Positions 51,924-61,763 of a DNA stretch of 63,975 nucleotides are shown here, in pieces (positions within the stretch are counted from its first letter, which is position 1; every line of letters starts with the position of its first letter). This DNA comes from Bacteroidota bacterium. Its GTDB lineage: Bacteria > Bacteroidota > Bacteroidia > Bacteroidales > Prolixibacteraceae. The stretch is taken from positions 1 to 63,975 of the forward strand of contig JAHEYU010000033.1 in the NCBI GenBank assembly GCA_023251435.1, given 5' to 3'. The translations under genes were made by a program, and so were the position numbers. Below the pieces are notes generated by a model. That model was not told where the DNA came from. It ran no database searches and saw only the letters and a list, made by a program, of their open reading frames with translations.

Positions 51924-53630
51924 TTGTTGGTTGCCGCTTTTATGGGAGTTGTTCTGGCAGCGCTCGGTTTGGCAACAGCCATTTATACCCAAAAGCTGAT
52001 CGATAAAATTTTACCATCGGCCAACTACGAATTACTGTTTAAAAGTCTGGCTATTTTCGTTGCGGTTTTATTTGCCAGGGCTTTCGTTGGCTATATCAGG
52101 GGAATCATGCTAATACGGCAAAGCCGCGATATGAATATAAGGGTGGTATCGTCTTTTTTTTGGAAACTCATGTATTTGCCCCAAAATTTTTTCGATGGTA
52201 CATCAACCGGCGATATGACCGGACGATTGAACGACTCGCAACGGATTCAGCGTGTAGTTATTCACCTAAGCAGCAGTATCCTTATTGATGCGTTAATCGT
52301 AGTTTCCTCGTTAATTTACATTTTTTTATTGTCCGCATCAACCGGGGCAATTGGTTTGTTAGCGCTGCCAATGTTCGGTTTGCTTGCCTGGAAATACAAC
52401 AAGAAAATTATCGAAAAGCAGCGGGAAGTTATGCAATCACACGCCATTTCTCAAAGCAAGTACATTGATGTTATTCAAGGCATAAAAGTGATAAAAACAG
52501 GAAACAAGGAATCGCTTGTCTCAAAGGCAGTACATTCAATTTACAGTTTCTTTCAGGAAAAGGTTTATGAATTGGGAATTTTAGGGAATACAATCAACCT
52601 TTGGGCACAGGCAGGTAGTATCCTGATTATCTCCTCAATAATTGCGTGGTCTTCTTTTCTGGTAATCGACAAGCAAGTTCAATTGGGCGAGATGATGGCC
52701 ATTGTTTCCATAACAGGCACATTGATTGCTTCAGTAATCAATCTGGCAATGGCCAACATCCAGTTTCAGGAAGCCAAAACCGCTTTCGAACGTATGCACG
52801 AATTTTCTGCTGCCGAACCGGAATACGAACAAAAAGTTTCAAGTTCGGAATTCGGAGTTCAGAATTTTGAATCCAAGAAAACGGACATCAATTCCCTTGA
52901 ACTCAAAGACCTTAATTTTAGGTTTCCGGGTAAAAGCTTATTACTGAAAGATATTGCCATGCACTTTGAGCGCGGAAAGATCGTAACCATTTTTGGTGAA
53001 ATCGGCTGCGGAAAAAGCACCTTGATTTCAATTTTGCAACGATTCTACGCACATGAATCGGGAGAAATCTTGGTCAATCATGAGGATTGGATGAAAACTA
53101 ATAACCATCAATGGAGAAGTTTGATCGGAGTTGTTTCGCAACACCTAAAACTTTTTAATGGTACAATACTCGAAAACATTTGTCTTTCAGATATTTCAAA
53201 CGAAAAAGAGGTTGTCGGCTTTTGTAAGGAAATTGGGTTGCATGATTTCATTATGGGATTTCAACAAGGTTATGCAACCATAGTTTCCGAAAACAGTGTC
53301 AACCTCTCTGGCGGACAGCAACAGTTAATTGCATTGGCGCGGGCGCTATACCAAAAACCTCAAATACTCCTGCTCGACGAAGCCACCGCCGCAATGGACC
53401 GCCGGACCGAACAATTTGTTTTAAAACTGCTGAAAAAACTTAGAAAGGAAATGATCATTATTTTCGTAACCCACCGCGTACAGTTGGCCCGTCATACTGA
53501 TTTTATTTATGTAATTGAAAACAAACAAATAGCCGCAATGGGTAGGCACGACGAAGTCGTACAAACCAGTCGGCTCTACCGTGAGGCGTTTGAAGAAATA
53601 GTTTTGGTAAAAGACGAAGCTCAGGTATAA
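51924..53630 (+). CDS. Peptide ABC exporter, membrane and ATPase domains (C39 domain detached)
   Basis: A 568-residue half-transporter (from TTG 51924; ATG 51942 is an alternative): six-helix membrane domain (about 1-285), then an ATPase with Walker A GEIGCGKS (358-365), signature LSGGQ (461-465), Walker B ILLLDE (481-486) and H-loop H517. The frame is open upstream as far as the TAA at 51879, and those 14 codons (LFWFKELIKDDVPV) read like the cytoplasmic run into helix 1, so the original start was probably further upstream in a fused gene. A linker segment (VSSSEFGVQNFESKK) just before the ATPase is unusual. The probable role is export of the double-glycine peptide. Confidence 0.9.
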   Translation: MLVAAFMGVVLAALGLATAIYTQKLIDKILPSANYELLFKSLAIFVAVLFARAFVGYIRGIMLIRQSRDMNIRVVSSFFWKLMYLPQNFFDGTSTGDMTGRLNDSQRIQRVVIHLSSSILIDALIVVSSLIYIFLLSASTGAIGLLALPMFGLLAWKYNKKIIEKQREVMQSHAISQSKYIDVIQGIKVIKTGNKESLVSKAVHSIYSFFQEKVYELGILGNTINLWAQAGSILIISSIIAWSSFLVIDKQVQLGEMMAIVSITGTLIASVINLAMANIQFQEAKTAFERMHEFSAAEPEYEQKVSSSEFGVQNFESKKTDINSLELKDLNFRFPGKSLLLKDIAMHFERGKIVTIFGEIGCGKSTLISILQRFYAHESGEILVNHEDWMKTNNHQWRSLIGVVSQHLKLFNGTILENICLSDISNEKEVVGFCKEIGLHDFIMGFQQGYATIVSENSVNLSGGQQQLIALARALYQKPQILLLDEATAAMDRRTEQFVLKLLKKLRKEMIIIFVTHRVQLARHTDFIYVIENKQIAAMGRHDEVVQTSRLYREAFEEIVLVKDEAQV

Positions 53631-53658
53631 TCAAAAAAAATGTTGTCTTCCATAAAAC

Positions 53659-55584
53659 CTAATTGACAACAATTTTTTCGATTTTTTGAGTCTGGCCCGA
53701 TTGCACTTTTACCAGGTATAGTCCACTTACTAGGCTCCCGGCATCGATCAGCGAATCGGTGCTTTTGAGTTTTTGGGTCATCACTATTTTTCCTAAACCA
53801 TCAAAAAGCTTCACTGTTTCATTCCCTTTCAGTTCAGGAAGTACAATTCTGATCTTGTGTTGTGCAGGGTCAGGAATAATCTGGATCTCAGGAACAATCA
53901 TTTCGGGATTGACAGCCGTTATTTTGTCGAGTTTTGCAATCAGCCACTTGTCCGGATCAAACTCAATTTTATCGAAAGGTTGGTCGGAAATGGTAAATTC
54001 CTGATCCTGGCTGGTGTGATGAAGCCGTAAATCTTTGTATTTGTCCCCATTCCACAACCGGAGCGGCAGGTTGGCTTCAAAAAAACTAACTGACAAATGC
54101 GATTGAACCTGGTGGACCCGAAGTTTTTGTTTTGCAGGATTCAACGGATCTGGGAAATAGGTGAACGTGTAAGTTGGATATCCTTCACCATAATACCAGT
54201 CGTTAAAGAATTCGGTAAACGAAGTGTCGGCGGCAGTTTCCAGATGCTTTACAAATTTATTGTGCGTGGCAAAACCGTTGGCCACCGTCGGGTCTTCCAG
54301 ATAGTTTTTCATACCGCTGAAGAAACGCTCATCGCCCATTTCCCAGCGCAACATGTGCAGCAAATAACCGCCCTTTGAATATGACAAGCGGTCGTTAAAA
54401 AGCCGGTTTACACTGGCAGTATCCGCGACATAAACTGATCCTCCGGATGATGAAATAATTCTTCGAATTTGAATGTCCTTCCACCTTGGCCAGGCAGTGC
54501 TGTCGAGAAGGTTTTCGAAAGCCAGTCCGGTAAGGTAAGTTGCAAAACCTTCGTTTAGCCAGATGTCGTGCCAGCTGGCCAAAGTAATGTAATTGCCAAA
54601 CCATTGGTGAGCCATTTCGTGGGCAACCAGTTCAAAATTCAGGTTGTTCATAAAACTCATGGTTTGATGCTCCATTCCTCCGCCCCATCCGAATTGGGCA
54701 TGTCCGTATTTTTCGTCGGCAAACGGGTAGGTAATAAATCTGGAATTGAAATACTTCATGATACCGCTCGTTTCGTTCGCTTTTGTTTTAGCAATTTCAA
54801 CGTATTCAGGATAAAAGTAATTCAGTATTTCAATCTTTTTTCCGTCGGGAGTCTCCACAAATTCCGAGTAAGTTTCGTAGTTGGTAACCGCAATGGCAAC
54901 CAGATAGGTGGCAATAGGGTAGCGGTGTTTCCAGTGTGCAGTACGTTTTTCTCCTGAAACCAAATCGGATGCCAGTTTGCCGTTGCTGGCTGCTTTGTAT
55001 TGGCTGGGGCTGGTAATGAACACATCGAGCGAATCAATTTTATCCGACAAACTTTCTTTGCAGGGCCACCAATCGCGCGCCCCATAAGGCTCCGACAAGG
55101 TCCACAGTACGGGTATATTTTGGTGTTTTGAGATGATAAACGAACCGAATCCGGTTTGTGGTGGCGATCCGTGATAGAAAATTTCGATTTCGCTGAGGCT
55201 GTTTTTAGTTGCTATTTCAGGAATTACAATGGCGATTTTATTTGATTGATGCAGGAAATTAATTCTGTTCAGGTTAAAATGAATCGAATCGACAATCAAC
55301 TCGGAGGCTAAGTCGAAATGAATTTCTGCGATGTTTTCCTTCAGAAACTTAACCCTCGAAAGTATCGATCCTGAAATATAATTTACAGCCGGATCGACTT
55401 CCAGGTTTAGCCGCTGATAAACCAGATCGTACAAAGCATAGCTGGTTGATTCTGTGAATTTTGCTGATTTCAGGAATGAACGAGCTTCGCCGAAAGCCAT
55501 CTTTTCAGAAAAATCAGGATCGGGCTGTTGCGCCCTGGTTAACTGAAATGAAAAAATCAGAATAAGATAGAAAAGCTTTTTCAT
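53659..55584 (-). CDS. Secreted M1-family metalloaminopeptidase with T9SS sorting domain
   Basis: A 641-residue secreted zinc peptidase: signal peptide (1-18), M1 N-terminal beta domain, then the catalytic domain with GGGMEHQTM (301-309, exopeptidase motif), zinc motif HEMAHQWFGN (H322, E323, H326) and the third ligand E345 in LNEGFATY. A C-terminal T9SS sorting domain follows (about 560-641, IIPDPAQHKI to the final VVN, with SGLYLVKVQSG). It lacks the large C-terminal helical domain of classical PepN. It converges with the ABC exporter; short inverted sequences (TGTTGTC/GACAACA, 53641-53671) lie at the junction. Confidence 0.93.
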   Translation of the reverse strand: MKKLFYLILIFSFQLTRAQQPDPDFSEKMAFGEARSFLKSAKFTESTSYALYDLVYQRLNLEVDPAVNYISGSILSRVKFLKENIAEIHFDLASELIVDSIHFNLNRINFLHQSNKIAIVIPEIATKNSLSEIEIFYHGSPPQTGFGSFIISKHQNIPVLWTLSEPYGARDWWPCKESLSDKIDSLDVFITSPSQYKAASNGKLASDLVSGEKRTAHWKHRYPIATYLVAIAVTNYETYSEFVETPDGKKIEILNYFYPEYVEIAKTKANETSGIMKYFNSRFITYPFADEKYGHAQFGWGGGMEHQTMSFMNNLNFELVAHEMAHQWFGNYITLASWHDIWLNEGFATYLTGLAFENLLDSTAWPRWKDIQIRRIISSSGGSVYVADTASVNRLFNDRLSYSKGGYLLHMLRWEMGDERFFSGMKNYLEDPTVANGFATHNKFVKHLETAADTSFTEFFNDWYYGEGYPTYTFTYFPDPLNPAKQKLRVHQVQSHLSVSFFEANLPLRLWNGDKYKDLRLHHTSQDQEFTISDQPFDKIEFDPDKWLIAKLDKITAVNPEMIVPEIQIIPDPAQHKIRIVLPELKGNETVKLFDGLGKIVMTQKLKSTDSLIDAGSLVSGLYLVKVQSGQTQKIEKIVVN

Positions 55585-55803
55585 CTGTGAATAATTTGAT
55601 TTTTAGTTGTCAGATGGAATAGCCATGATTGAAATGGTATTCTCATTGCCTGTTGGTGTTTGCAAATCATGGCTAATTCATTCGTTTTGGCTTTGAATTA
55701 CGAAGATATGAATTCCTGGTGCTTTTCCAGAATTTGATTCTCTGCTTAACCCTGTTTCCGAAAATGTTTCCTACCTTTCGTTAAATTTAAATAACAGTAT
55801 CAA

Positions 55804-57969
55804 ATGGCAAAGCATAAAAAAGATAAAAGAGCCAAACTGGTTGAAACATTCAATAAACCAAAGCTCAAAAATGCAATTCTGAATATATTTTACGATCAAC
55901 CCGAACGAACTTATAACTACAAACAAATAGCCGATCTGCTTAAGATTCAGGATCCGGAAATAGTAAAACTGGTTTTTGTTGTACTCGAAGAACTTGCCGA
56001 AAGCACCAGTTTACAGATCGTTCAGCGGGGAAAATACAAGCTTAAATCGCGTGGCGGAAGTATTATCGGCATGGTTGATATTCAACGGCAGGGTTTTGCC
56101 TACATCACTTCTGAAGAAGTGGAGAAGCCGGTACTGGTTTCGGCCCACAACCTGAACCACGCGATGGATGGCGACAAGGTAAAAGTGCTTTTGTATGCCA
56201 TGCACAAAAAGCAACAACCCGAGGGCGAAGTGGTGGAGGTTTTGGAGCGTGCCAAATCGGTGTACGTGGGTACAATCACTAAATCGCGTAATTTTTCCTT
56301 TTTCATTCCTTCCGGAAAATCAGCCTTCGATATATTTATTCCGAACGAAAAGCTGAACGGCGCCAAAGACGGTCAAAAAGCCATTGCCAAGATCACCGAA
56401 TGGCCCGCCCGCGCCAAGAACCCTTTCGGCGAAATCATAGAAGTATTGGGCGATGTGGGCAACAATAATACCGAAATGCATGCCATTTTAGCCGAATTCG
56501 ACCTGCCTTTACGTTTTCCGGAAAATGTGCTGAAAGCCGCCGAAAAAATACCCGATCTGATTCCTGCTGAAGAAATAGAACGTCGGCGCGATATGCGTGG
56601 AATAACCACTTTAACAATCGACCCGCACGATGCCAAAGATTTCGACGATGCACTTTCTGTCCGCAAACTCGAAAATGGCCATTGGGAGGTGGGCGTTCAC
56701 ATTGCCGATGTTTCGTACTATGTAAGTCCGGGATCAATTCTCGATGAGGAAGCCTACGAACGCGCCACTTCGGTTTATCTGGTCGATCGGGTGGTTCCGA
56801 TGCTTCCTGAAAAACTTTCGAATGGGGTTTGCTCGCTGCGACCCAACGAGGATAAGCTCTGTTTTTCAGCTATTTTTCAGCTCGACGACGAAGCCGAAAT
56901 TCAGAAGCAATGGTTCGGGCGAACAGTGATTCATTCCGACAAACGATTCGCTTATGAAGATGCACAGGCAATTATTGAAACCGGCGAAGGTGAGCTGAAA
57001 GACGAAGTGCTGACCTTGCACCGCCTGGCCGTTAAATTGCGCGAAAGTCGCTTTAAAAAAGGCTCGCTCGGATTTGAACGGATTGAGGTAAAATTTAATC
57101 TCGACGAGAACGGCAAGCCACTTTCGGTTTATTTTAAGGAAGCCAAAGAAAGCAATCATCTGGTGGAAGAATTTATGTTGCTGGCCAACAAACGGGTAGC
57201 CGAATTCATCGGCAATCCTGAAGATCATAAAACGCCACGAACATTTGTTTACCGTATTCACGATAAGCCAGATCCGGACAAACTGATGAATTTCAATCAT
57301 TTCATCCACAAATTCGGGTATGGATTGCAACTCGGAACTCCGGGTCAGATTTCAAAATCGATGAACCTGCTGATGACAAATGTGCGGGGAAAAAACGAGC
57401 AAAATGTAATTGAAACCCTTGCCATCCGAACAATGGCAAAAGCGGCTTATTCGACCCGGAACATTGGTCATTACGGACTTTCGTTCGAGTACTACACCCA
57501 CTTTACGTCCCCCATTCGCCGCTATCCGGATGTGATGGTGCACCGCCTGCTCGAACGTTATCTCGAAGGCGGACGAACAGTAAATGCACCCAAATGGGAA
57601 GAAATGTGCAAGCATTCGTCTGACATGGAAAACAAGGCGGCCAACGCCGAAAGATCGTCCATTAAATACAAGCAGGTGGAATTTATGCAGGATAAAATCG
57701 GCGAGGAGTTCACTGGCGTCATTTCAGGAGTAACCGACTGGGGAATTTTTGTTGAGCTCGAAAACAAATGCGAAGGCATGGTTTCGGTCAGTTCGCTCGA
57801 TGATGACTTCTATATTTTCGATGAGAAAAATTATTGTCTGGTGGGCAGACATTCGCACCGCAAATTTCAGTTGGGAGATGAGGTTAAAGTGGAGATTATC
57901 AGGGCAAACCTCGAGAAAAAGCAACTAGATTTCCGCCTGATAAAAGAGAAACAGAAAAGTAGAAAGTAA
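55804..57969 (+). CDS. rnr: Ribonuclease R
   Basis: A 721-residue 3'-5' exoribonuclease of the RNase II/RNB family. Order: N-terminal helix-turn-helix domain (about 15-85), cold-shock OB domains, the RNB catalytic domain with DPHDAKDFDDALSV (catalytic aspartates), YTHFTSPIRRYPDVMVHRLL, and the C-terminal S1 domain (GEEFTGVISGVTDWGIFVEL). Length and layout match RNase R. It degrades structured RNA and works in RNA quality control. It has a 219-bp upstream gap and appears monocistronic. Confidence 0.97.
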   Translation: MAKHKKDKRAKLVETFNKPKLKNAILNIFYDQPERTYNYKQIADLLKIQDPEIVKLVFVVLEELAESTSLQIVQRGKYKLKSRGGSIIGMVDIQRQGFAYITSEEVEKPVLVSAHNLNHAMDGDKVKVLLYAMHKKQQPEGEVVEVLERAKSVYVGTITKSRNFSFFIPSGKSAFDIFIPNEKLNGAKDGQKAIAKITEWPARAKNPFGEIIEVLGDVGNNNTEMHAILAEFDLPLRFPENVLKAAEKIPDLIPAEEIERRRDMRGITTLTIDPHDAKDFDDALSVRKLENGHWEVGVHIADVSYYVSPGSILDEEAYERATSVYLVDRVVPMLPEKLSNGVCSLRPNEDKLCFSAIFQLDDEAEIQKQWFGRTVIHSDKRFAYEDAQAIIETGEGELKDEVLTLHRLAVKLRESRFKKGSLGFERIEVKFNLDENGKPLSVYFKEAKESNHLVEEFMLLANKRVAEFIGNPEDHKTPRTFVYRIHDKPDPDKLMNFNHFIHKFGYGLQLGTPGQISKSMNLLMTNVRGKNEQNVIETLAIRTMAKAAYSTRNIGHYGLSFEYYTHFTSPIRRYPDVMVHRLLERYLEGGRTVNAPKWEEMCKHSSDMENKAANAERSSIKYKQVEFMQDKIGEEFTGVISGVTDWGIFVELENKCEGMVSVSSLDDDFYIFDEKNYCLVGRHSHRKFQLGDEVKVEIIRANLEKKQLDFRLIKEKQKSRK

Positions 57970-58186
57970 CTCATATTTCCCTTATATCATTCAACCTGAT
58001 ATTGCAGAAATACGTATCAGAGTAAAAAAATTACGACGCGTGATAATCAATTTTTATGCTGAAATGCAAAAAAACGGGTGAAGATTGTAAAATTTAGAAA
58101 ATGTACAGTTTCTTTGCAGTAAAGGAGGGGTTCCTCATTTACTGTGATCAACCTTATTTTTAATTACTGAATAAAAAAAATTTGTT

Positions 58187-58792
58187 ATGGCGATGAACCT
58201 TGAAAACGGAACGAACAAAAAAGATGCAAACCGTGAGAGCATCCTGAAAATAGCTCAGGAAATATTCAGCAAGTACGGTTATAAAAAAACAACGCTCGAC
58301 GATATCGCCAACGCTGTTCGTAAAGGGAAAAGCTCACTCTACTATTATTTCACGAGCAAAGAAGATCTTTTTCAGGCAGTTATACAAAAAGAAGTTGATT
58401 TGCTCCGAAAGGAACTCGACATTGTAGTTAACCGCAATACCGATCCGGTTGATAAATTACGCGATTATATCCTGACCAAACTGACCACCTTCAGGGGAAT
58501 GGCCAATTTTTACAATGCACTCGAAAACGATGTAACGGCCATAGAGTTTATCGAAAACATCAAGCACCGCCACCAGCAGGAAGAAATCAGGATGATTAAA
58601 CGAATCCTGATTGAAGGGGTGCGCAAAAACACCTTCGAAGTATATGACCTTACTCTGGCTGCCATCGGAATTACCACCGCCATCAAAGGTCTCGAAATGC
58701 CATTATCTGCTGGCGATTACAGCAAAGTAAACCTTGAACAAAGTGTTGACAACATCGTCAAAATCCTTTGCTACGGAGTGATGAAAAGATAG
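58187..58792 (+). CDS. TetR/AcrR-family transcriptional regulator
   Basis: A 201-residue regulator. The DNA-binding part (about 15-62) has ILKIAQEIFSKYGYKKTTLDDIANAVRKGKSSLYYYF and SKEDLFQAVIQKE, the standard TetR helix-turn-helix. The C-terminal part is all-helical and would bind the ligand and dimerise. It is a stand-alone gene between rnr and the IMPase gene, so its targets are not evident from position. The upstream 217-bp gap contains no clear operator. Confidence 0.92.
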   Translation: MAMNLENGTNKKDANRESILKIAQEIFSKYGYKKTTLDDIANAVRKGKSSLYYYFTSKEDLFQAVIQKEVDLLRKELDIVVNRNTDPVDKLRDYILTKLTTFRGMANFYNALENDVTAIEFIENIKHRHQQEEIRMIKRILIEGVRKNTFEVYDLTLAAIGITTAIKGLEMPLSAGDYSKVNLEQSVDNIVKILCYGVMKR

Positions 58793-58847
58793 GTTTTAAT
58801 TGGTCGTAGAACCCTGTGATTAAGGATGGATAGCAAACTGTAAAAAT

Positions 58848-59630
58848 ATGACAATGAAAACATTGTTATCCAAAGCCTTAACTGAAGCCGGAAAAATCCA
58901 GAAAGAAAATTTCAGGAAAAAACTATCGTTCGAGCAAAAGGAATCAATCAGCAGTATTGTTACTGAAGTTGATTTGATGTGCGACATAGTCATTACTGGC
59001 TTGATTTTGCAACAATTCCCCAATCACAACATTTTAACAGAGGAGAGCGGTCTTCTTAATAACAACTCCGAATTTACCTGGGTGATCGATCCGTTGGATG
59101 GAACTTCGAATTTTGCTGCCGGAATTCCGTGGTTTGGTGTTTTGATTGCTGTTTTCAAACACGATCAGCCAGTTTTGGCAGGGGCCTATTTGCCAATCGA
59201 CGATTTACTTTATCTGGCTGAAACGGGAAAAGGTGCGTTCTTAAATGGGGTAAAACTGGAAATACCGGTGTGCGAACTAAAAAATTCGCTGTCAGGATTT
59301 TCCATTGATTATACAGATGATGCCGCTTTTGTTGATCTTGGAATGGATTGGTATCGTTTCCTGATTAAAAATACGCGGAACGTCCGCAGTACCAATTCGC
59401 TGGTCGATTTGATGCAGGTGGCCGAAGGAAGGCTTGGGTTGGCTGTCAATCTGTTTACCAAAATATGGGACATTGCTGCTCCCTGGTTGATTATCAAAGA
59501 AGCTGGAGGCCAATTGAAACATCTGACCGACAGCGAACTGATATTCGATTTAAGTAATGAAGGGTTGATGAAAAATTACCCTGTTATTGCAGGTTCCACT
59601 TCTATATTCGATCAAATAGACATCAGTTAG
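58848..59630 (+). CDS. Inositol-monophosphatase-family phosphatase
   Basis: A 260-residue Mg2+-dependent phosphatase of the IMPase/FBPase/CysQ superfamily. Metal-binding motifs are TEESG (about 66-70), WVIDPLDGTSNFA (about 79-91) and the C-terminal WDIAAPWLIIKEAGG. The substrate could be inositol phosphate, fructose-bisphosphate or PAP; the sequence does not decide. Two ATG codons (58848 and 58854) are both usable. It is 55 bp after the TetR gene, and a 117-bp gap separates it from the M14-like pair. Confidence 0.9.
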   Translation: MTMKTLLSKALTEAGKIQKENFRKKLSFEQKESISSIVTEVDLMCDIVITGLILQQFPNHNILTEESGLLNNNSEFTWVIDPLDGTSNFAAGIPWFGVLIAVFKHDQPVLAGAYLPIDDLLYLAETGKGAFLNGVKLEIPVCELKNSLSGFSIDYTDDAAFVDLGMDWYRFLIKNTRNVRSTNSLVDLMQVAEGRLGLAVNLFTKIWDIAAPWLIIKEAGGQLKHLTDSELIFDLSNEGLMKNYPVIAGSTSIFDQIDIS

Positions 59631-59747
59631 CTTAACTGTATGCAATTCATAATATATTTTGTTTTGTGTAATTGATAATAGTAATCATCAACTAATTATC
59701 TTTAAAATACAGTTTTAGTACACAATTTCTAACCTCAAACCTTCAAT

Positions 59748-61763
59748 ATGAACAAAAACCTGCGTTGCATTTTATGGGTGTTTTTGTCTGCTTTTTTTGT
59801 AGGGTCGCTAAGTGCCCAGAACACTATTTCCTTCGACAAATACCACACAAACAGCGAAGTTCAGCAAATTATAAAAAATTTACAGCAAAGCAATCCGGCC
59901 CAAATTCAGCTGCATACCTTGGCTACCAGTCCGGGTGGCGAACCGGTTACTGTGCTCGAAATTGGTAAGAATTCGGGCGATGGCCCTGCTATTTTTGTGG
60001 GCGCCAACTTCGAAGGCAATGTCCCATTGGCTACCGAAGGAGCGCTTCGGCTGGCCAAAATGCTTCTCGATTCTGCTCATTACATTGCCAAACAAAAATG
60101 GTATATTCTGCCTTTACCCAATCCTGATGCCGCAAAAGGCTACTTTTCAGGAGCAAAATATGAGCGTTCAGTAAATGATTTTGTGTTGAACAACGACATG
60201 GACGAGGCAACCAACGAAGATGGGTTTGAAGACTTGAATGGCGATGGCCTGATTACCCAAATGCGCGTAAAAGATTTGACCGGAAGTTACCTTGTTTCGA
60301 AAAATGACCCTCGGATAATGGTTCGTGCCGATGCCAATAAGAGCGAACGGGGCGAATATAAAATTTATACTGAAGGTAATGACAACGATGGTGATGGAGA
60401 GTACAACGAGGATGGTGAAGGTGGCATAAATATTGGGATTTCGTTCCCTCATCTGTTCCCGAAATCGAAAAAGGAGGCAGGATTGTGGCCTGGTCAATCG
60501 CCCGAAACTTATGCGATTATGAAGTTTATTTACGACCGTCCAAACATTGCCATGATTCACACATTGGGGAGTTCCAACTTTTGCTTGTACCCACCCAAGG
60601 CCGGACGTAAGGGAGATGCCAATCTCGAAAGCATCAAAGTTCCGGCCCGGATAGCTGCCCAGTTCGGAGTTGATCCGAATCAGACTTTTAGCATGAACGA
60701 GATTGTTGAACTTATGAAATCGCGCGTTCCGGCTGGCATTGAGGTTACTCCGGCACTGGTGACCAGTTACCTGGGACTTGGTGCGGCAGTCAATCCACTC
60801 GACGATGATCTGAAATTTTACACTAAATTTTCGGAAGACTATAAGAAATACCTGAAAAGCAAAAACTTCAGTATAGAAACACTCGAAGCCGCAGCTGATA
60901 AAGACGGATCGTTCGAGCTTTGGGCCTATTACCACTTGGGAGTGCCTTCGTTTAGCATGAATTTATTTTCTGCTCCTAAAATTAAAGAAGAAAAAAAAGG
61001 TGATAAATCTATTTCTCTGGAAGAGGTTGAGAAAATGAGTGGAGATCAATTTTCGGTTTTAGGTGAAGAAAAAATTGCATCGTTCCTGAAAGCCAACAAT
61101 GCTCCCGCACAGTTTTCAGCAAAGGGCATTTCAGAAATGATGAAATCGGGACGCGTTACCCCGAAACAAATGGTGGAAATGATGAAGAAATCGGCAAAGC
61201 CTGAAAATGGCGAAGGATTATCCGACCGCGAAAAATCGTTGCTGGCTTATTCCGACAAAGCCTGGGCTGGAAAAGGATTTGTGAACTGGCAGAAATTTAA
61301 TCATCCAACTTTGGGTGAAGTTGAAATTGGCGGGTTCGCGCCTTATTTGGAGACCACTCCGAAAGCTGAAAAAATTGATTCCCTATTGCTGGTTCAGCTG
61401 CCGTGGCTGTTGCAACTTAGCAAAAAATTGCCCGACATAGGTATTGCTGATCAGAAGATTACCGATTTGGGTGCTGGTGTTTACCGTATTGAATTGTTTA
61501 TCGAAAACAAAGGTTATCTGCCCTACCCAATTTCGATTGGCGAACGTAACAAGCAACCCGCTCCGGTTGTGCTGGTTATTGATGGTGATGTTGAAATTTT
61601 GGAAGGCCTAAAGCGTACACCGGTTGGAACAATTGGTGGAAATCAGGTTAAAAAGCTGGAATGGCTGGTGAAAACAGAAAAGAAACCAACTGTTTCGGTG
61701 AAACTTGAATCGGCAGTTTTTGGCTCGGTAGTCAAACAAATTAAAATCGGAGGTCAATCATGA
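59748..61763 (+). CDS. M14 carboxypeptidase-like protein, predicted inactive (pseudopeptidase)
   Basis: A 671-residue exported protein (signal peptide 1-23) that aligns along its length with the active M14 peptidase coded next. The landmark segments survive (DLNGDGLITQMRVKD, acidic loops such as NDGDGEYNEDGEG, RPNIAMIHTLG), but every catalytic position has changed: HxxE becomes Glu89/Val92, the third zinc His becomes Gly, the NRNW arginine becomes Ile, and the catalytic Glu becomes Asn (SMNLF). An extra insertion (about 420-500) is helical and Lys-rich. The 4-bp overlap (ATGA) with the active gene suggests the two products work together, the dead one perhaps as regulator or binding partner. 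Confidence 0.85.
   Translation: MNKNLRCILWVFLSAFFVGSLSAQNTISFDKYHTNSEVQQIIKNLQQSNPAQIQLHTLATSPGGEPVTVLEIGKNSGDGPAIFVGANFEGNVPLATEGALRLAKMLLDSAHYIAKQKWYILPLPNPDAAKGYFSGAKYERSVNDFVLNNDMDEATNEDGFEDLNGDGLITQMRVKDLTGSYLVSKNDPRIMVRADANKSERGEYKIYTEGNDNDGDGEYNEDGEGGINIGISFPHLFPKSKKEAGLWPGQSPETYAIMKFIYDRPNIAMIHTLGSSNFCLYPPKAGRKGDANLESIKVPARIAAQFGVDPNQTFSMNEIVELMKSRVPAGIEVTPALVTSYLGLGAAVNPLDDDLKFYTKFSEDYKKYLKSKNFSIETLEAAADKDGSFELWAYYHLGVPSFSMNLFSAPKIKEEKKGDKSISLEEVEKMSGDQFSVLGEEKIASFLKANNAPAQFSAKGISEMMKSGRVTPKQMVEMMKKSAKPENGEGLSDREKSLLAYSDKAWAGKGFVNWQKFNHPTLGEVEIGGFAPYLETTPKAEKIDSLLLVQLPWLLQLSKKLPDIGIADQKITDLGAGVYRIELFIENKGYLPYPISIGERNKQPAPVVLVIDGDVEILEGLKRTPVGTIGGNQVKKLEWLVKTEKKPTVSVKLESAVFGSVVKQIKIGGQS

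Noticed and set aside
53632-53678. Possible bidirectional terminator between the ABC exporter and M1 genes
   Set aside because: The TGTTGTC/GACAACA stem is only 7 bp and its right arm lies in the last codons of the M1 gene, so it is too weak to call.
60168-60935. A 255-codon minus-strand frame inside the first M14-like gene
   Set aside because: Antisense shadow of a gene that aligns with its active paralogue; no start context and no family resemblance.
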